Made by a program: the position numbers and the translations under genes
Shown: positions 8,415-14,642 of the stretch, piece after piece
Layout of the letters: every line of letters begins with the position of its first letter
How positions within the stretch are numbered: position 1 is the stretch's first letter
The notes under the pieces: model-generated
Databases searched by the model: none
Told to the model about the DNA's origin: nothing
The model's input: the letters and a program-made list of their open reading frames with translations, nothing else
Origin: DASZCR01 sp035942915
Lineage (GTDB): Bacteria; Acidobacteriota; Blastocatellia; Pyrinomonadales; Pyrinomonadaceae
Direction: 5' to 3'
DNA length: 14,642 nt
Assembly (NCBI GenBank): GCA_035942915.1
Contig: DASZCR010000062.1
Coordinates: 1 to 14,642 of the forward strand

Positions 8415-8511
8415 GGTGATAAGTGATGGGTGATAGGTGATAGGACAAAACTCTGTCTTTTCTTATCACCTATCACCTATCACCTATCACTTCTTTCTTA
8501 TCACCTATCAC
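8415..8511. repeat. Heptamer-repeat hairpin, copy 2 (between glyS and the acidic-tail gene)
   Basis: Bases 8415-8484 are the exact reverse complement of 6872-6941, including the same core (GGACAAAACTCTGTCTTTTC). After that a further TATCAC, a TTCTTT spacer and a partial second array (CTTATCACCTATCAC) extend it to 8511. It starts 9 nt after the glyS stop and ends 6 nt before the next ATG, so it fills nearly the whole intergenic space. Confidence 0.92.
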
Positions 8512-8517
8512 TAATTT

Positions 8518-8982
8518 ATGGCCGTCGTTAAGAAAAGAAATCAGCAGACCGAATCGCGTTTGCTGCTCGAATCGGATGAGCCGGTGGAGTTGCCGCCGGC
8601 CGAAGTCTCGGAGCAGGGAGTCGTCCTTCAGTTCGAGACGTGGCGGCAGTACGTGCCCGAACTGCTCGACGCGTTGCGCGAGGGGACACTGGCCGAGCCT
8701 GTGCCGGTGATGATGGATGGCTCGACCTTCGTCGTTCACGGCGCGACCCGCAGCTTCTGGGTCAAACTCTGGCACTCGTCCGCAGACCTGACGCGCGTCG
8801 AGCGCATGCAGGTCATCAGTTGTCTCCCCTCCACGCGCGGCCTCCAAGTCATCGTCAACGACGAAGAGGACTATGAGGACGGCGACGAAGACTTCGACGA
8901 TGATGAAGAAGACTTCGACGATGACGACCTCGACGCAGAGGACGACGCCGCACCCGCAAGCAGCGGCGACGAGCCTCGCTGA
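8518..8982 (+). CDS. Unrecognised protein with a strongly acidic C-terminal tail
   Basis: The product has 154 residues and no signal peptide or membrane segment. The N-terminus is basic (MAVVKKRNQQ). Residues 35-115 look folded, with an amphipathic helix (about 43-56, YVPELLDALREG) and strands such as TFVVHGATRSFWVKLW and GLQVIVND. From 115 to 143, 23 of 29 residues are Asp or Glu, broken by single aromatic residues; the segment includes a near-duplicated seven-residue unit whose DNA repeats a 17-nt word (8887-8903 and 8908-8924). Acidic tails of this kind often contact basic proteins, act as nucleic-acid mimics or give solubility, but none of these is shown. I do not recognise the family. 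There is no SD sequence: a heptamer repeat ends 6 nt before the ATG. The gene sits between two tRNA-related genes on the same strand. Confidence 0.8.
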   Translation: MAVVKKRNQQTESRLLLESDEPVELPPAEVSEQGVVLQFETWRQYVPELLDALREGTLAEPVPVMMDGSTFVVHGATRSFWVKLWHSSADLTRVERMQVISCLPSTRGLQVIVNDEEDYEDGDEDFDDDEEDFDDDDLDAEDDAAPASSGDEPR

Positions 8983-9002
8983 AATTGCTGCTCACGAACG
9001 AT

Positions 9003-9072
9003 GATAGGTGATAGCTGACGGGTGATAAGAGAAGCCCTCTTTTCCTATCACCCATCACCTATCACCTATCAC
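9003..9072. repeat. Heptamer-repeat hairpin, copy 3 (between the acidic-tail gene and cca), partly decayed
   Basis: The left arm has GATAGGTGATAGCTGACGGGTGATAAG and the right arm CTATCACC, CATCACC, TATCACC, TATCAC. The core differs from copies 1 and 2 but again forms an inner stem (AAGAG-AAGCC-CTCTT). Two or three mismatches in the left arm break pairing, as expected of an older copy. It ends 11 nt before the cca ATG. Confidence 0.88.
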
Positions 9073-9083
9073 TCTTTCTACAA

Positions 9084-10523
9084 ATGTCCGCTCGCATCCC
9101 CGAAAAGATTCTGAGACTGGCGCGCGCCGTGCGCGAGGCGGGCGGGCGGGCGCTGCTCGTCGGCGGCTGCGTGCGCGACCGTCTGATGGGGCGCGAGGTG
9201 AAGGATTGGGACGTGGAAGTCTACGGCGTCGAGCCGTCGGCGCTGCGCGAGTTGCTCGACCGCATGGGACATGTCAACGTCGTCGGCGAAGCCTTCACCG
9301 TCTACAAACTCGGCCACGACCTCGACGTATCTCTGCCGCGCCGCGAGCGTAAGACGGCGCGCGGCCATCGCGGTTTCGTCATCGAAGGCGACCCGCACAT
9401 GGACGTAGCCGAGGCCACGCGCAGGCGCGACTTCACCGTCAACGCCATTCTCGAAGACCCGCTCACCGCAGACCTCATCGACCCTTACGACGGCCGCCGC
9501 GACCTCGCCGCCAAACTGCTTCGCGCCGTCTCGCGCGAGACTTTCGTCGAAGACTCTCTGCGCGTGCTCAGGGCGGCGCAGTTCGCCGCGCGCTTCGAGT
9601 TCGAGGTCGAAGCCGAGACGGCCGAACTCTGCCGCACAATCGACCTCACAGACCTCCCGCCCGAACGCATCTGGGGCGAGATGGAAAAACTTCTCCTCCG
9701 CGCGCGGCAGCCGTCCATCGGCCTGCGCTGGCTCGATGCGCTCGGCGCTACGGCGCAGCTTTTTCCCGAACTCCACGCTCTGAAGGGCGTGCCGCAGGAG
9801 TATGACTGGCATCCGGAGGGCGATGTGGATGTGCATACACAACTCGTCTGCGACCGCGCGCGAGAACTGCTCGACGACCTCGATTATCCGCGACGCGTGA
9901 CGGTGATGCTGGCCGCGCTCTGTCACGACTTCGGAAAGCCTGCGACGACCGAGTTCATCGACGGGCGCTGGCGCTCGCGCGGGCATGAGGAGGCCGGTGT
10001 CGCGCCGACCGAAAGCTTCCTCGACCGTCTCAAGATGCACACGCTCGAAGGCTACGACGTGCGCGCACAGGTCGTCGCGCTCGTGCGCGACCATCTCAAG
10101 CCGGGAGAGTTTTACTACCGGCGCGAACTCGTCGGCGACGGCGCGTTTCGCCGCCTCGCACGCAAATGCGAACTCGAACTGCTCTATCGCGTCGCGCGTG
10201 CAGACAGTCTGGGTCGTAACGCCGAGTGGGTGCCGCGCGAGCGTTGGTACACCGCAGAGGCGCAAGAGTGGTTCATCATGCGCGCCAGAGAACTCGCGGT
10301 TGAGCGCACGGCGCCCGCGCCGATTCTGATGGGAAGACATCTGTTGGAGATGGGCTTGCGCCCTTCACCGCTCGTCGGCCGCGTCGTCGCAGCCGTCTAC
10401 GAACTGCAACTCGACAACCGTGTCCGAACACTCGCAGAGGCGCAGGAAGCGGCGCGCGCCATCATCGAGCAGGCGCGCGAGGAAGCGCATGCTCAGGAGG
10501 CGCGGCAGCAGCGACGCGAGTGA
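9084..10523 (+). CDS. cca: CCA tRNA nucleotidyltransferase / poly(A) polymerase family protein with HD domain
   Basis: This 479-residue protein belongs to the class II nucleotidyltransferases that add or repair the CCA end of tRNAs. The head domain is seen at about 10-150: GGCVRD (27-32), the catalytic Asp pair in DWDVEVYG (D41, D43), and RRRDFTVNA (113-121). The EDSLR segment (156-160) matches motif D (EDxxR), whose residues read the incoming base, and is followed by VLRAAQFAARF. A downstream HD metal-dependent phosphohydrolase domain carries H251, H281-D282 in LCHDFGKP and H301, as in gammaproteobacterial Cca, which uses it to process phosphate ends. The C-terminus is helical and rich in Glu, Arg and Ala. 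A poly(A) polymerase activity is the main alternative. The ATG lies 11 nt after a repeat hairpin with no SD; the family N-terminus leaves little room for another start. Confidence 0.9.
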   Translation: MSARIPEKILRLARAVREAGGRALLVGGCVRDRLMGREVKDWDVEVYGVEPSALRELLDRMGHVNVVGEAFTVYKLGHDLDVSLPRRERKTARGHRGFVIEGDPHMDVAEATRRRDFTVNAILEDPLTADLIDPYDGRRDLAAKLLRAVSRETFVEDSLRVLRAAQFAARFEFEVEAETAELCRTIDLTDLPPERIWGEMEKLLLRARQPSIGLRWLDALGATAQLFPELHALKGVPQEYDWHPEGDVDVHTQLVCDRARELLDDLDYPRRVTVMLAALCHDFGKPATTEFIDGRWRSRGHEEAGVAPTESFLDRLKMHTLEGYDVRAQVVALVRDHLKPGEFYYRRELVGDGAFRRLARKCELELLYRVARADSLGRNAEWVPRERWYTAEAQEWFIMRARELAVERTAPAPILMGRHLLEMGLRPSPLVGRVVAAVYELQLDNRVRTLAEAQEAARAIIEQAREEAHAQEARQQRRE

Positions 10524-10567
10524 CGAAGGATGAGAGCGTTCGTCGGCGCGCTCGTGTGCGGCCGTCT

Positions 10568-10597
10568 TTGGAGAGCCTGCGCGTCGTGGTGTAAGAT
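10568..10597 (+). promoter_or_regulatory. Weak promoter candidate upstream of the acyl-CoA dehydrogenase gene
   Basis: TTGGAG and TAAGAT (four of six -10 bases) are 18 nt apart in the 179-nt gap after cca. The -35 match is poor. The gap has no clear terminator; a 6-bp inverted repeat (GACGAA/TTCGTC) lies just after the cca stop. Confidence 0.3.
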
Positions 10598-10702
10598 GCT
10601 CTTTAAAGCTTATCGCATTTCTACCATGAACAGGCGCAGGATTGTTTGCTGTCCCTCTCGCCGCGCCTCGTGCCGACCTTTTCTGCAAACGGAGTGTCAA
10701 GA

Positions 10703-11938
10703 ATGATAGATTTTGAATTGAACGAAGACCATCAGGCGATACGTCAGACCGTGCGCGACTTCGCGCAGAAGGAGGTCGCCCCCCGCATCAAAGAGTTGGA
10801 CGAGCGGCAGCACTTCGACCGTTCCATCCTTGAGAAGATGGCCGAGTTGAATCTGCTCGGCGTCTGCATCCCGGAAGAGTACGGGGGTGCGGGCTTCGAC
10901 TACATCTCGCTCGGCCTCGTCTGCGAAGAGCTCGAAGCCGTCGATACCTTCATGCGCGTCATCATGTCCGTCCACACGGGCTTGAACTCGATGACGTTGT
11001 TGACGTGGGGCACGGAGGAGCAGAAGCGCAAGTACCTCGTGCCGCAGGCGAAGGGCGAGAAGATTGCCACCTACGGGCTGACCGAACCGGGCGCAGGCTC
11101 GGACGTGGTCGGCGCGCGTTCGACGGCGCGGCGCGAGGGCGACGAATGGGTCTTGAACGGCGAGAAGATGTGGATTTCGCTCGCCGGAGACGTGGCCGAC
11201 AACTTCCTCTTTTTCTGCTGGACGGACGAGGAGAAGCGGCGCAAGCGCGACCATACGGGGATGACCTGTTTTATCGTCGAACGCTCGATGAAGGGCTTTT
11301 CGTCGGGGACGATTCACGGCAAGATGGGCATCCGCGCGGGCAACACCGGTTACTTCTCTCTGCAAGACGTGCGCGTGCCGCAGGAGAACATGGTCGGCGA
11401 AGAGGGCGAAGGCTTCAAGATTGCGATGTTCGCTCTGGAACAGGGGCGCTACACCGTCGCCTCCGGCGCGACCGGCATCATCCGCGCCTCGCGCGACGCT
11501 TCCATCGCCTACGCCCTAGAGCGTGAGACGTTCGGGACGAAGATAGCCAACCATCAACTCGTCAAACAGAAGATTGCCGAGATGGAGGCCGACTATCAGA
11601 TGTGCCACATGCTCTGGCTGCGTGCGGGCTGGCTCAAGAACGAAGGCCGACCCAACGCGCGCGAGACCTCTCTGGCGAAGTGGCAGGCGACCGTGAGGAG
11701 CGAGAAGGCCGCCTCGATGGCTATCGAAGTTCACGGCGCAAACGGCTACTCGAACGATTACCCGGTCGAGCGTTACCTACGCAACTGCAAGGCGGCCGTC
11801 ATCTACGAAGGCACGCGCGACATACACACGCTGATGCAGGCCGACTGGGCGCTTGGCTTCCGCAAGGAGAAGGCCGCGCGCAAAACGCTCCCGCCCTATC
11901 GCCCCACCGAATCACGCGACGCCGTCGCCGCAGACTAA
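10703..11938 (+). CDS. Acyl-CoA dehydrogenase family flavoprotein
   Basis: The protein has 411 residues, close to the family norm of about 380-410. It oxidises acyl-CoA to 2-enoyl-CoA with FAD and passes electrons to electron-transfer flavoprotein. Seen in order: an N-terminal helical domain (about 1-120), the FAD/substrate strand YGLTEPGAGSD (124-134), WVLNGEKMWIS (149-159), a middle beta domain ending near VRVPQENMVG, and a C-terminal helical domain with the FAD-contact region AIEVHGANGY (340-349). The catalytic base is expected at E369 in IYEGTRDIH, the position used by short- and medium-chain enzymes. Chain-length preference cannot be read from sequence; a glutaryl- or branched-chain substrate is possible. 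ATG at 10703 is chosen because GGAG lies 8 nt upstream and MIDFELNEDHQAIRQTV is the standard N-terminus; a longer reading from 10646 adds unrelated residues. The gene converges with the GNAT gene. Confidence 0.93.
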   Translation: MIDFELNEDHQAIRQTVRDFAQKEVAPRIKELDERQHFDRSILEKMAELNLLGVCIPEEYGGAGFDYISLGLVCEELEAVDTFMRVIMSVHTGLNSMTLLTWGTEEQKRKYLVPQAKGEKIATYGLTEPGAGSDVVGARSTARREGDEWVLNGEKMWISLAGDVADNFLFFCWTDEEKRRKRDHTGMTCFIVERSMKGFSSGTIHGKMGIRAGNTGYFSLQDVRVPQENMVGEEGEGFKIAMFALEQGRYTVASGATGIIRASRDASIAYALERETFGTKIANHQLVKQKIAEMEADYQMCHMLWLRAGWLKNEGRPNARETSLAKWQATVRSEKAASMAIEVHGANGYSNDYPVERYLRNCKAAVIYEGTRDIHTLMQADWALGFRKEKAARKTLPPYRPTESRDAVAAD

Positions 11939-11945
11939 GCGAAAG

Positions 11946-12000
11946 CGATGAGGGATGAAGTTGAAGACATCTGTCTTCTTTCATCCCTCATCCCTCATCG
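11946..12000. repeat. Heptamer-repeat hairpin, copy 4, of a different unit (between convergent genes)
   Basis: The architecture matches the other copies, but the unit is TGAGGGA. CGATGAGGGATGAA, then an inner hairpin (GAAGAC-ATCT-GTCTTC), then TTCATCCCTCATC and a further CCTCATCG. About 13 outer and 6 inner base pairs form. It starts 8 nt after the acyl-CoA dehydrogenase stop and includes the GNAT stop codon, so it may also work as a two-way terminator, though T-runs are short. Confidence 0.85.
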
Positions 12001-12440
12001 TTTCTGTTCATTCCTTCTTTCAGCGTCTTGCGTAGGAAGTAGCGTGTGTGATTGCCTGCGAAGTTGTCGAGCGTGCCGAAGACTTCGTAGCCGAGCTTCT
12101 GGTAGAAGCCGGGAGACTGGAAGTCGAAGGTGTCCAGATAAACTGAGTGGTAGCCCTTCTCAAGCGCCGCCGCTTCGGCCGCGAGCAGCAAACGTCGCCC
12201 GTAGCCGCGCCCACGCAGCGCCTCGCTGACCCACAGCACATCCACGTAGAGCCAGCCCCAGTAGGCGTTCCCCAAAAGGCCGCCGACGACTGTGCCCTCC
12301 CGGTCGCGCAGGATGAGATTGAACGCGTCGTAGCTATTGTCGGTTAGGCGCGCCTCGTTATAAGAAATAAGCCCGCGCCGGACTACGCGTAGGTCTTCTT
12401 CACGCGGCGCAGCCTCGAAAGTCAGTTCGATTTCCTCCAT
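11988..12440 (-). CDS. GNAT-family N-acetyltransferase
   Basis: The product has 150 residues and fits a single GNAT fold, transferring an acetyl group from acetyl-CoA to an unknown amine. The acetyl-CoA pyrophosphate loop is RGRGYG (residues 76-81, the R/QxxGxG/A motif). The strand before it (LYVDVLWV), the following helix (RRLLLAAEAAALEKG) and the C-terminal FYQKLGYEVFG (112-122) are all typical. The substrate cannot be predicted. ATG at 12440 is preferred: GGAGG lies about 4 nt upstream, whereas the GTG just before it overlaps that site. The last three codons (Asp-Glu-Gly) and the stop come from the TGAGGGA heptamer repeat, so the natural C-terminus has probably been replaced or extended. 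Downstream of carbonic anhydrase on the same strand, separated by 40 nt, so they may be co-transcribed. Confidence 0.88.
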   Translation of the reverse strand: MEEIELTFEAAPREEDLRVVRRGLISYNEARLTDNSYDAFNLILRDREGTVVGGLLGNAYWGWLYVDVLWVSEALRGRGYGRRLLLAAEAAALEKGYHSVYLDTFDFQSPGFYQKLGYEVFGTLDNFAGNHTRYFLRKTLKEGMNRNDEG

Positions 12441-12480
12441 CACCCCTCCGAAAATTGAAGCGAAGCGACGCCGTGCGAGG

Positions 12481-13137
12481 TCACGAACGCGAAGCGACGG
12501 CCGAGAGCGCCGCGCGGCAACTCGCGGCCAACTCCTGACGACTCCCGACGCTCACGTTCAAGTCGCGCAGCAATCCGTCTTCAAGCCCGTAAATCCAGCC
12601 GTGCACGACCAACTGCTGGCCTCTCTCCCAAGCCTGCTCGACGATGGTCGTCTGACACACGTTCGAGACCTGCTCGATGACGTTCAACTCGCAGAGACGG
12701 CGCAGGCGTGCGTGCTCGTCTGCGCCCGCGCTTTCGAGAATCGCAACGTGTTTCTGCGCCACGTCCTGCACGTGCCGCAGCCAGTTGTCGATGAGTCCGA
12801 GCTTGCTGTTTAAAAGCGCCGCCTGCACGCCGCCGCAACCGTAATGGCCGCAGACGATGACGTGCTTGACGCGCAGCGCATCGACGGCAAACTGCAAGAC
12901 CGACAGACAGTTGAGGTCTGTGTGGACGACGACGTTGGCGACGTTGCGATGAACGAACAGTTCGCCGGGAGCGAGGCCGACCAGATGCGTGGCCGGGGCG
13001 CGGCTGTCCGAACAGCCTATCCAGAGATATTCGGGCGTCTGTTGACGCGAAAGCTTGTTGAAGAAATCGGGGTCGGTCTCACGAATCTGTCGAGACCACT
13101 GGCGGTTGTTGGCTAACAGGTGGCTCAAGTCGCTCAT
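12481..13137 (-). CDS. can: Beta-class carbonic anhydrase
   Basis: This enzyme interconverts carbon dioxide and bicarbonate in the cytoplasm. With ATG at 13137 it has 218 residues and lines up closely with E. coli Can. The zinc ligands C42, H98 and C101 and the Asp of the C-S-D-S-R motif (D44) fall at the same numbers; HRNVANVVVHTDLNCLSVLQ (63-82) and CGHYGCGGVQAA (96-107) are intact, as is HGWIYGLEDGLLRDL near the end. A TTG at 13155 would add six residues, but the MSDLSHLLANNRQWS start matches the family. The SD sequence is weak. It lies 120 nt downstream of the exported NTF2-like gene and 40 nt upstream of the GNAT gene on the same strand. Confidence 0.95.
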   Translation of the reverse strand: MSDLSHLLANNRQWSRQIRETDPDFFNKLSRQQTPEYLWIGCSDSRAPATHLVGLAPGELFVHRNVANVVVHTDLNCLSVLQFAVDALRVKHVIVCGHYGCGGVQAALLNSKLGLIDNWLRHVQDVAQKHVAILESAGADEHARLRRLCELNVIEQVSNVCQTTIVEQAWERGQQLVVHGWIYGLEDGLLRDLNVSVGSRQELAASCRAALSAVASRS

Positions 13138-13257
13138 GCCGACAATGTGCCACAAAACCCGCGACAGCGCGAGAGCCGAACCGCATCGTCTCTTGAACGT
13201 GGCGGCTCGACTCCCGGCGCGGGTGAGGACGCGCGTGCGCGCCTGCTGCGTTCGCTC

Positions 13258-14013
13258 TCAGCCCACTCTTTTGGCGCGCACGTCCGCGCCGTTGAGGCGC
13301 AGCAGTGCGTGCGTGACGCGCCCCTTGCGGTCACGCACGAAGACGATTTGCACGTCTCTGCCTTTGATGAAAAACTCCGCTTCGGATTCGGGCAGCAACT
13401 CTGCCTGCGGGCGCTCGCGCTCGTCTGGAATGGCGACGAGGCGGTCGCCCTCGCGGACGACGGCGAAGGCGAAGATGGGACTGTCGTAGCGTCCGACGTA
13501 GTCGTCGAAGACCTGCGGGTCGATGCGGTTCGCCGTCCGCTCGGCCGGGATGGTTTGGACGTGCTCGGAGAGAAGTTGCCAGCGGCGTGCGCGCCGGACG
13601 AAGGTGCGCGTGTAGCGCGCGTAGGCCGTGCCCTCTGCGTTGTTGTCCGGTCTCCTGCGCCGCTCGACGCGACGCGCGACCAGCACGGCCGTGTCGCCAT
13701 CGACGCGCACCTGCGCGTTCTCGGTCGTGAGCGTCAGCGTCGGGTCGGCCGGGGTGCGTTTGAGGAAACTGAGGAGCGTCTCTTTGTTGCCGACGCCGTC
13801 GGGAACCACCTGTAGGAAGTCGTCGGCCACGAGCCGCTCCACCGCCGCCGCGTCGCGGCGCAGGAGGGCATCCCACTGCGCGCGGTTGGCCTTGAGAACT
13901 TCCTCCTGCTCGGCCGTCTGACGAAGAGGCGCGGCATCGCGTCGCGTCTGTTGCGCAATCACGAAAGAGGAGACGAGTGTGACGAGTGCGACGAGCGCGA
14001 GAACCTTTTTCAT
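13258..14013 (-). CDS. Exported two-domain protein: NTF2/SnoaL-like (DUF4440 type) plus C-terminal beta domain
   Basis: The product has 251 residues. A signal peptide (about 1-20, MKKVLALVALVTLVSSFVIA) is followed by an NTF2-like cone (about 33-155): the helix EEVLKANRAQWDALLRRDAAAVERLVADDFLQV, the acidic pocket residues and the closing strand RWQLLSEHVQTIP fit the DUF4440/SnoaL group. A second domain (about 167-248) begins FDDYVGRYDSPIFAFAVVREGDRLVAI and contains LLPESEAEFFIKG and a VTFVRD-like strand; this resembles the small beta domain often called DUF3471, found after beta-lactamase or NTF2-like modules. Enzymatic function is unknown; small-ligand binding in the periplasm is the usual guess. 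The start is clear: GGAGGAAA lies about 8 nt before the ATG. Very Arg-rich around 113-121 and 138-145. Confidence 0.8.
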   Translation of the reverse strand: MKKVLALVALVTLVSSFVIAQQTRRDAAPLRQTAEQEEVLKANRAQWDALLRRDAAAVERLVADDFLQVVPDGVGNKETLLSFLKRTPADPTLTLTTENAQVRVDGDTAVLVARRVERRRRPDNNAEGTAYARYTRTFVRRARRWQLLSEHVQTIPAERTANRIDPQVFDDYVGRYDSPIFAFAVVREGDRLVAIPDERERPQAELLPESEAEFFIKGRDVQIVFVRDRKGRVTHALLRLNGADVRAKRVG

Positions 14014-14100
14014 GGCGTGGTTTCCTCCGGCGTAGAGATGTCAAAGCTTAGGCGACGTTAGACACCGTCCCGCCGGATTCGTTCCCGCGCGTGCGCCCGA

Positions 14101-14133
14101 CCGCGCTTTGTTCGCGCGGCGTACTAAGCGCGG
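14101..14133. repeat. Inverted repeat in the divergent promoter region
   Basis: CCGCGCTT (14101-14108) is the exact reverse complement of AAGCGCGG (14126-14133), with a 17-nt spacer. It lies between two divergent genes, where an operator could sit, but chance is not excluded in such GC-rich DNA. Nearby, TTTCGAC repeats directly at 14146-14152 and 14160-14166, and a good -10 hexamer TACAAT lies between them (14155-14160) without a matching -35. Confidence 0.35.
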
Positions 14134-14267
14134 CGCACAGACCGCTTTCGACTCTACAATTTCGACGCGCTCTCTGTTAGTATGCGTCGTGCCTTTCCTG
14201 TCTTAACGTGCTGCAAATTCACAGTCGAAGCTGTCGCGGAAAACTTTTGTGCTGCGGGGGTAGAAGC

Positions 14268-14642
14268 ATGGGTCAAGAGTTGAACACGGTGAACATCTCT
14301 CTGGACTTTCTCGGCGTCTGCGAGGCGGCGGCGATTGCGGCGGCGCGCACGATGGGGCAAGGCGACCGCAAGTATTCCGACCACGTCGCCGTCGAAGCGA
14401 TGCGCGAAGTGATGGACAGTGTGCCGATGCGCGGTCGCATCGTCATCGGCGAGGGCGAGCGCGACGAAGCGCCGATGCTCTACATCGGCGAGGAGGTCGG
14501 CGCAGGCGCCCGCGCGCCGCAGGAGGAGTGCGAGAACTATCCTGAAGTGGACATTGCCGTCGACCCGCTCGAAGGCACGAACCTCTGCGCCCTGGGCGCC
14601 AACAACGCCATCGCCGTGCTGGCCGCCTCGGAGCGCGGCGGC
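14268..14642 (+). CDS. glpX: Class II fructose-1,6-bisphosphatase (GlpX / F-SBPase type), N-terminal part
   Basis: The first 125 residues are present; the frame is open to the right edge. The enzyme removes the 1-phosphate of fructose 1,6-bisphosphate in gluconeogenesis, and in some lineages also acts on sedoheptulose bisphosphate. Seen: the N-terminal helix with EAAAIAAARTMGQGDRKYSD, the metal-binding MRGRIVIGEGERDEAPMLYI (54-73) and VDPLEGTNL (98-106), then NNAIAVLAASERGG. Wording of the first motif and a roughly ten-residue insertion between EEVG and EVDIAVDP (about 80-92) resemble the cyanobacterial dual FBPase/SBPase more than E. coli GlpX; substrate range is not decided by this. The ATG has only a G-run (14256-14260) as ribosome site. 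The gene diverges from the exported NTF2-like gene across 254 nt. Confidence 0.92.
   Translation, partial: MGQELNTVNISLDFLGVCEAAAIAAARTMGQGDRKYSDHVAVEAMREVMDSVPMRGRIVIGEGERDEAPMLYIGEEVGAGARAPQEECENYPEVDIAVDPLEGTNLCALGANNAIAVLAASERGG

Noticed and set aside
6937..8469. A 510-codon open frame on the minus strand opposite glyS, and a 420-codon one at 9078-10340 opposite cca
   Set aside because: Both are antisense shadows of well-recognised genes, caused by strong GC bias at codon positions. Their translations show no domain and are Arg/Val/Asp-rich as expected of such shadows.
6887..8469. Two open frames whose products begin with the same residues, MIRKDRVLSYHLSPITYH
   Set aside because: The shared start is encoded by the two inverted copies of the heptamer repeat, not by related genes; the rest of each frame is a glyS shadow.
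6863..9072. Heptamer arrays as a CRISPR array
   Set aside because: Units are 7 bp, tandem without unique spacers, and arranged as inverted arms; no cas genes are present.
10646..10702. N-terminal extension of the acyl-CoA dehydrogenase from 10646
   Set aside because: The extra 19 residues have no counterpart in the family, and a GGAG site sits 8 nt before the ATG at 10703.

Overview
The window is GC-rich bacterial chromosomal DNA carrying mostly housekeeping genes. Three things suggest an Acidobacteriota member, possibly class Blastocatellia: a PEP-CTERM surface protein paired with a PEGA/OmpA-like protein, exported NTF2-like proteins, and heptamer-repeat hairpins between genes. This assignment is an inference from gene content and style; no rRNA or other decisive marker is present. 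Most starts have strong AAGGAGG-type Shine-Dalgarno (SD) sites, and GTG and TTG starts are used.

Layout. (1) Positions 1-1202, minus strand: a type II NADH dehydrogenase-like flavoprotein cut off by the left edge. (2) 1565-4400, plus strand: rpsO (ribosomal protein S15) and pnp (polynucleotide phosphorylase) in the classical order, but separated by 427 nt that hold a terminator-like hairpin and a second hairpin close to the pnp start; a perfect 34-nt palindromic terminator closes the unit. (3) 4707-6429, plus strand: a two-gene unit encoding a PEP-CTERM protein and a secreted PEGA plus OmpA-like protein, preceded by a long leader and ended by a terminator. (4) 6572-6730: a 52-residue single-pass membrane protein with its own ribosome site and terminator. 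(5) 6964-10523, plus strand: glycyl-tRNA synthetase, an unrecognised protein with a poly-Asp/Glu tail, and a CCA-adding enzyme, each preceded by a hairpin built of 7-bp repeats. (6) 10703-11938, plus strand: an acyl-CoA dehydrogenase that converges on a minus-strand group of a GNAT acetyltransferase, a beta-carbonic anhydrase and an exported NTF2-like protein (11988-14013). (7) 14268 to the right edge: the N-terminal part of a class II fructose-1,6-bisphosphatase (GlpX/F-SBPase type), divergent from the previous gene.

How the genes work together. Two sets make functional sense. S15/PNPase and glycyl-tRNA synthetase/CCA enzyme serve translation, RNA turnover and tRNA maturation. The PEP-CTERM and PEGA/OmpA-like proteins form an exported cell-envelope pair. 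The rest (NDH-2, acyl-CoA dehydrogenase, carbonic anhydrase, FBPase) are independent metabolic genes.

The most unusual element is a family of at least four intergenic hairpins made of 7-bp units (GGTGATA/GGTGATG at three sites, TGAGGGA at one), each enclosing a short inner stem-loop. Two copies are perfect 70-nt inverted copies of each other flanking the glycyl-tRNA synthetase gene. Two copies end within 6 and 11 nt of start codons that lack any Shine-Dalgarno sequence. The fourth copy supplies the stop codon of the GNAT gene.
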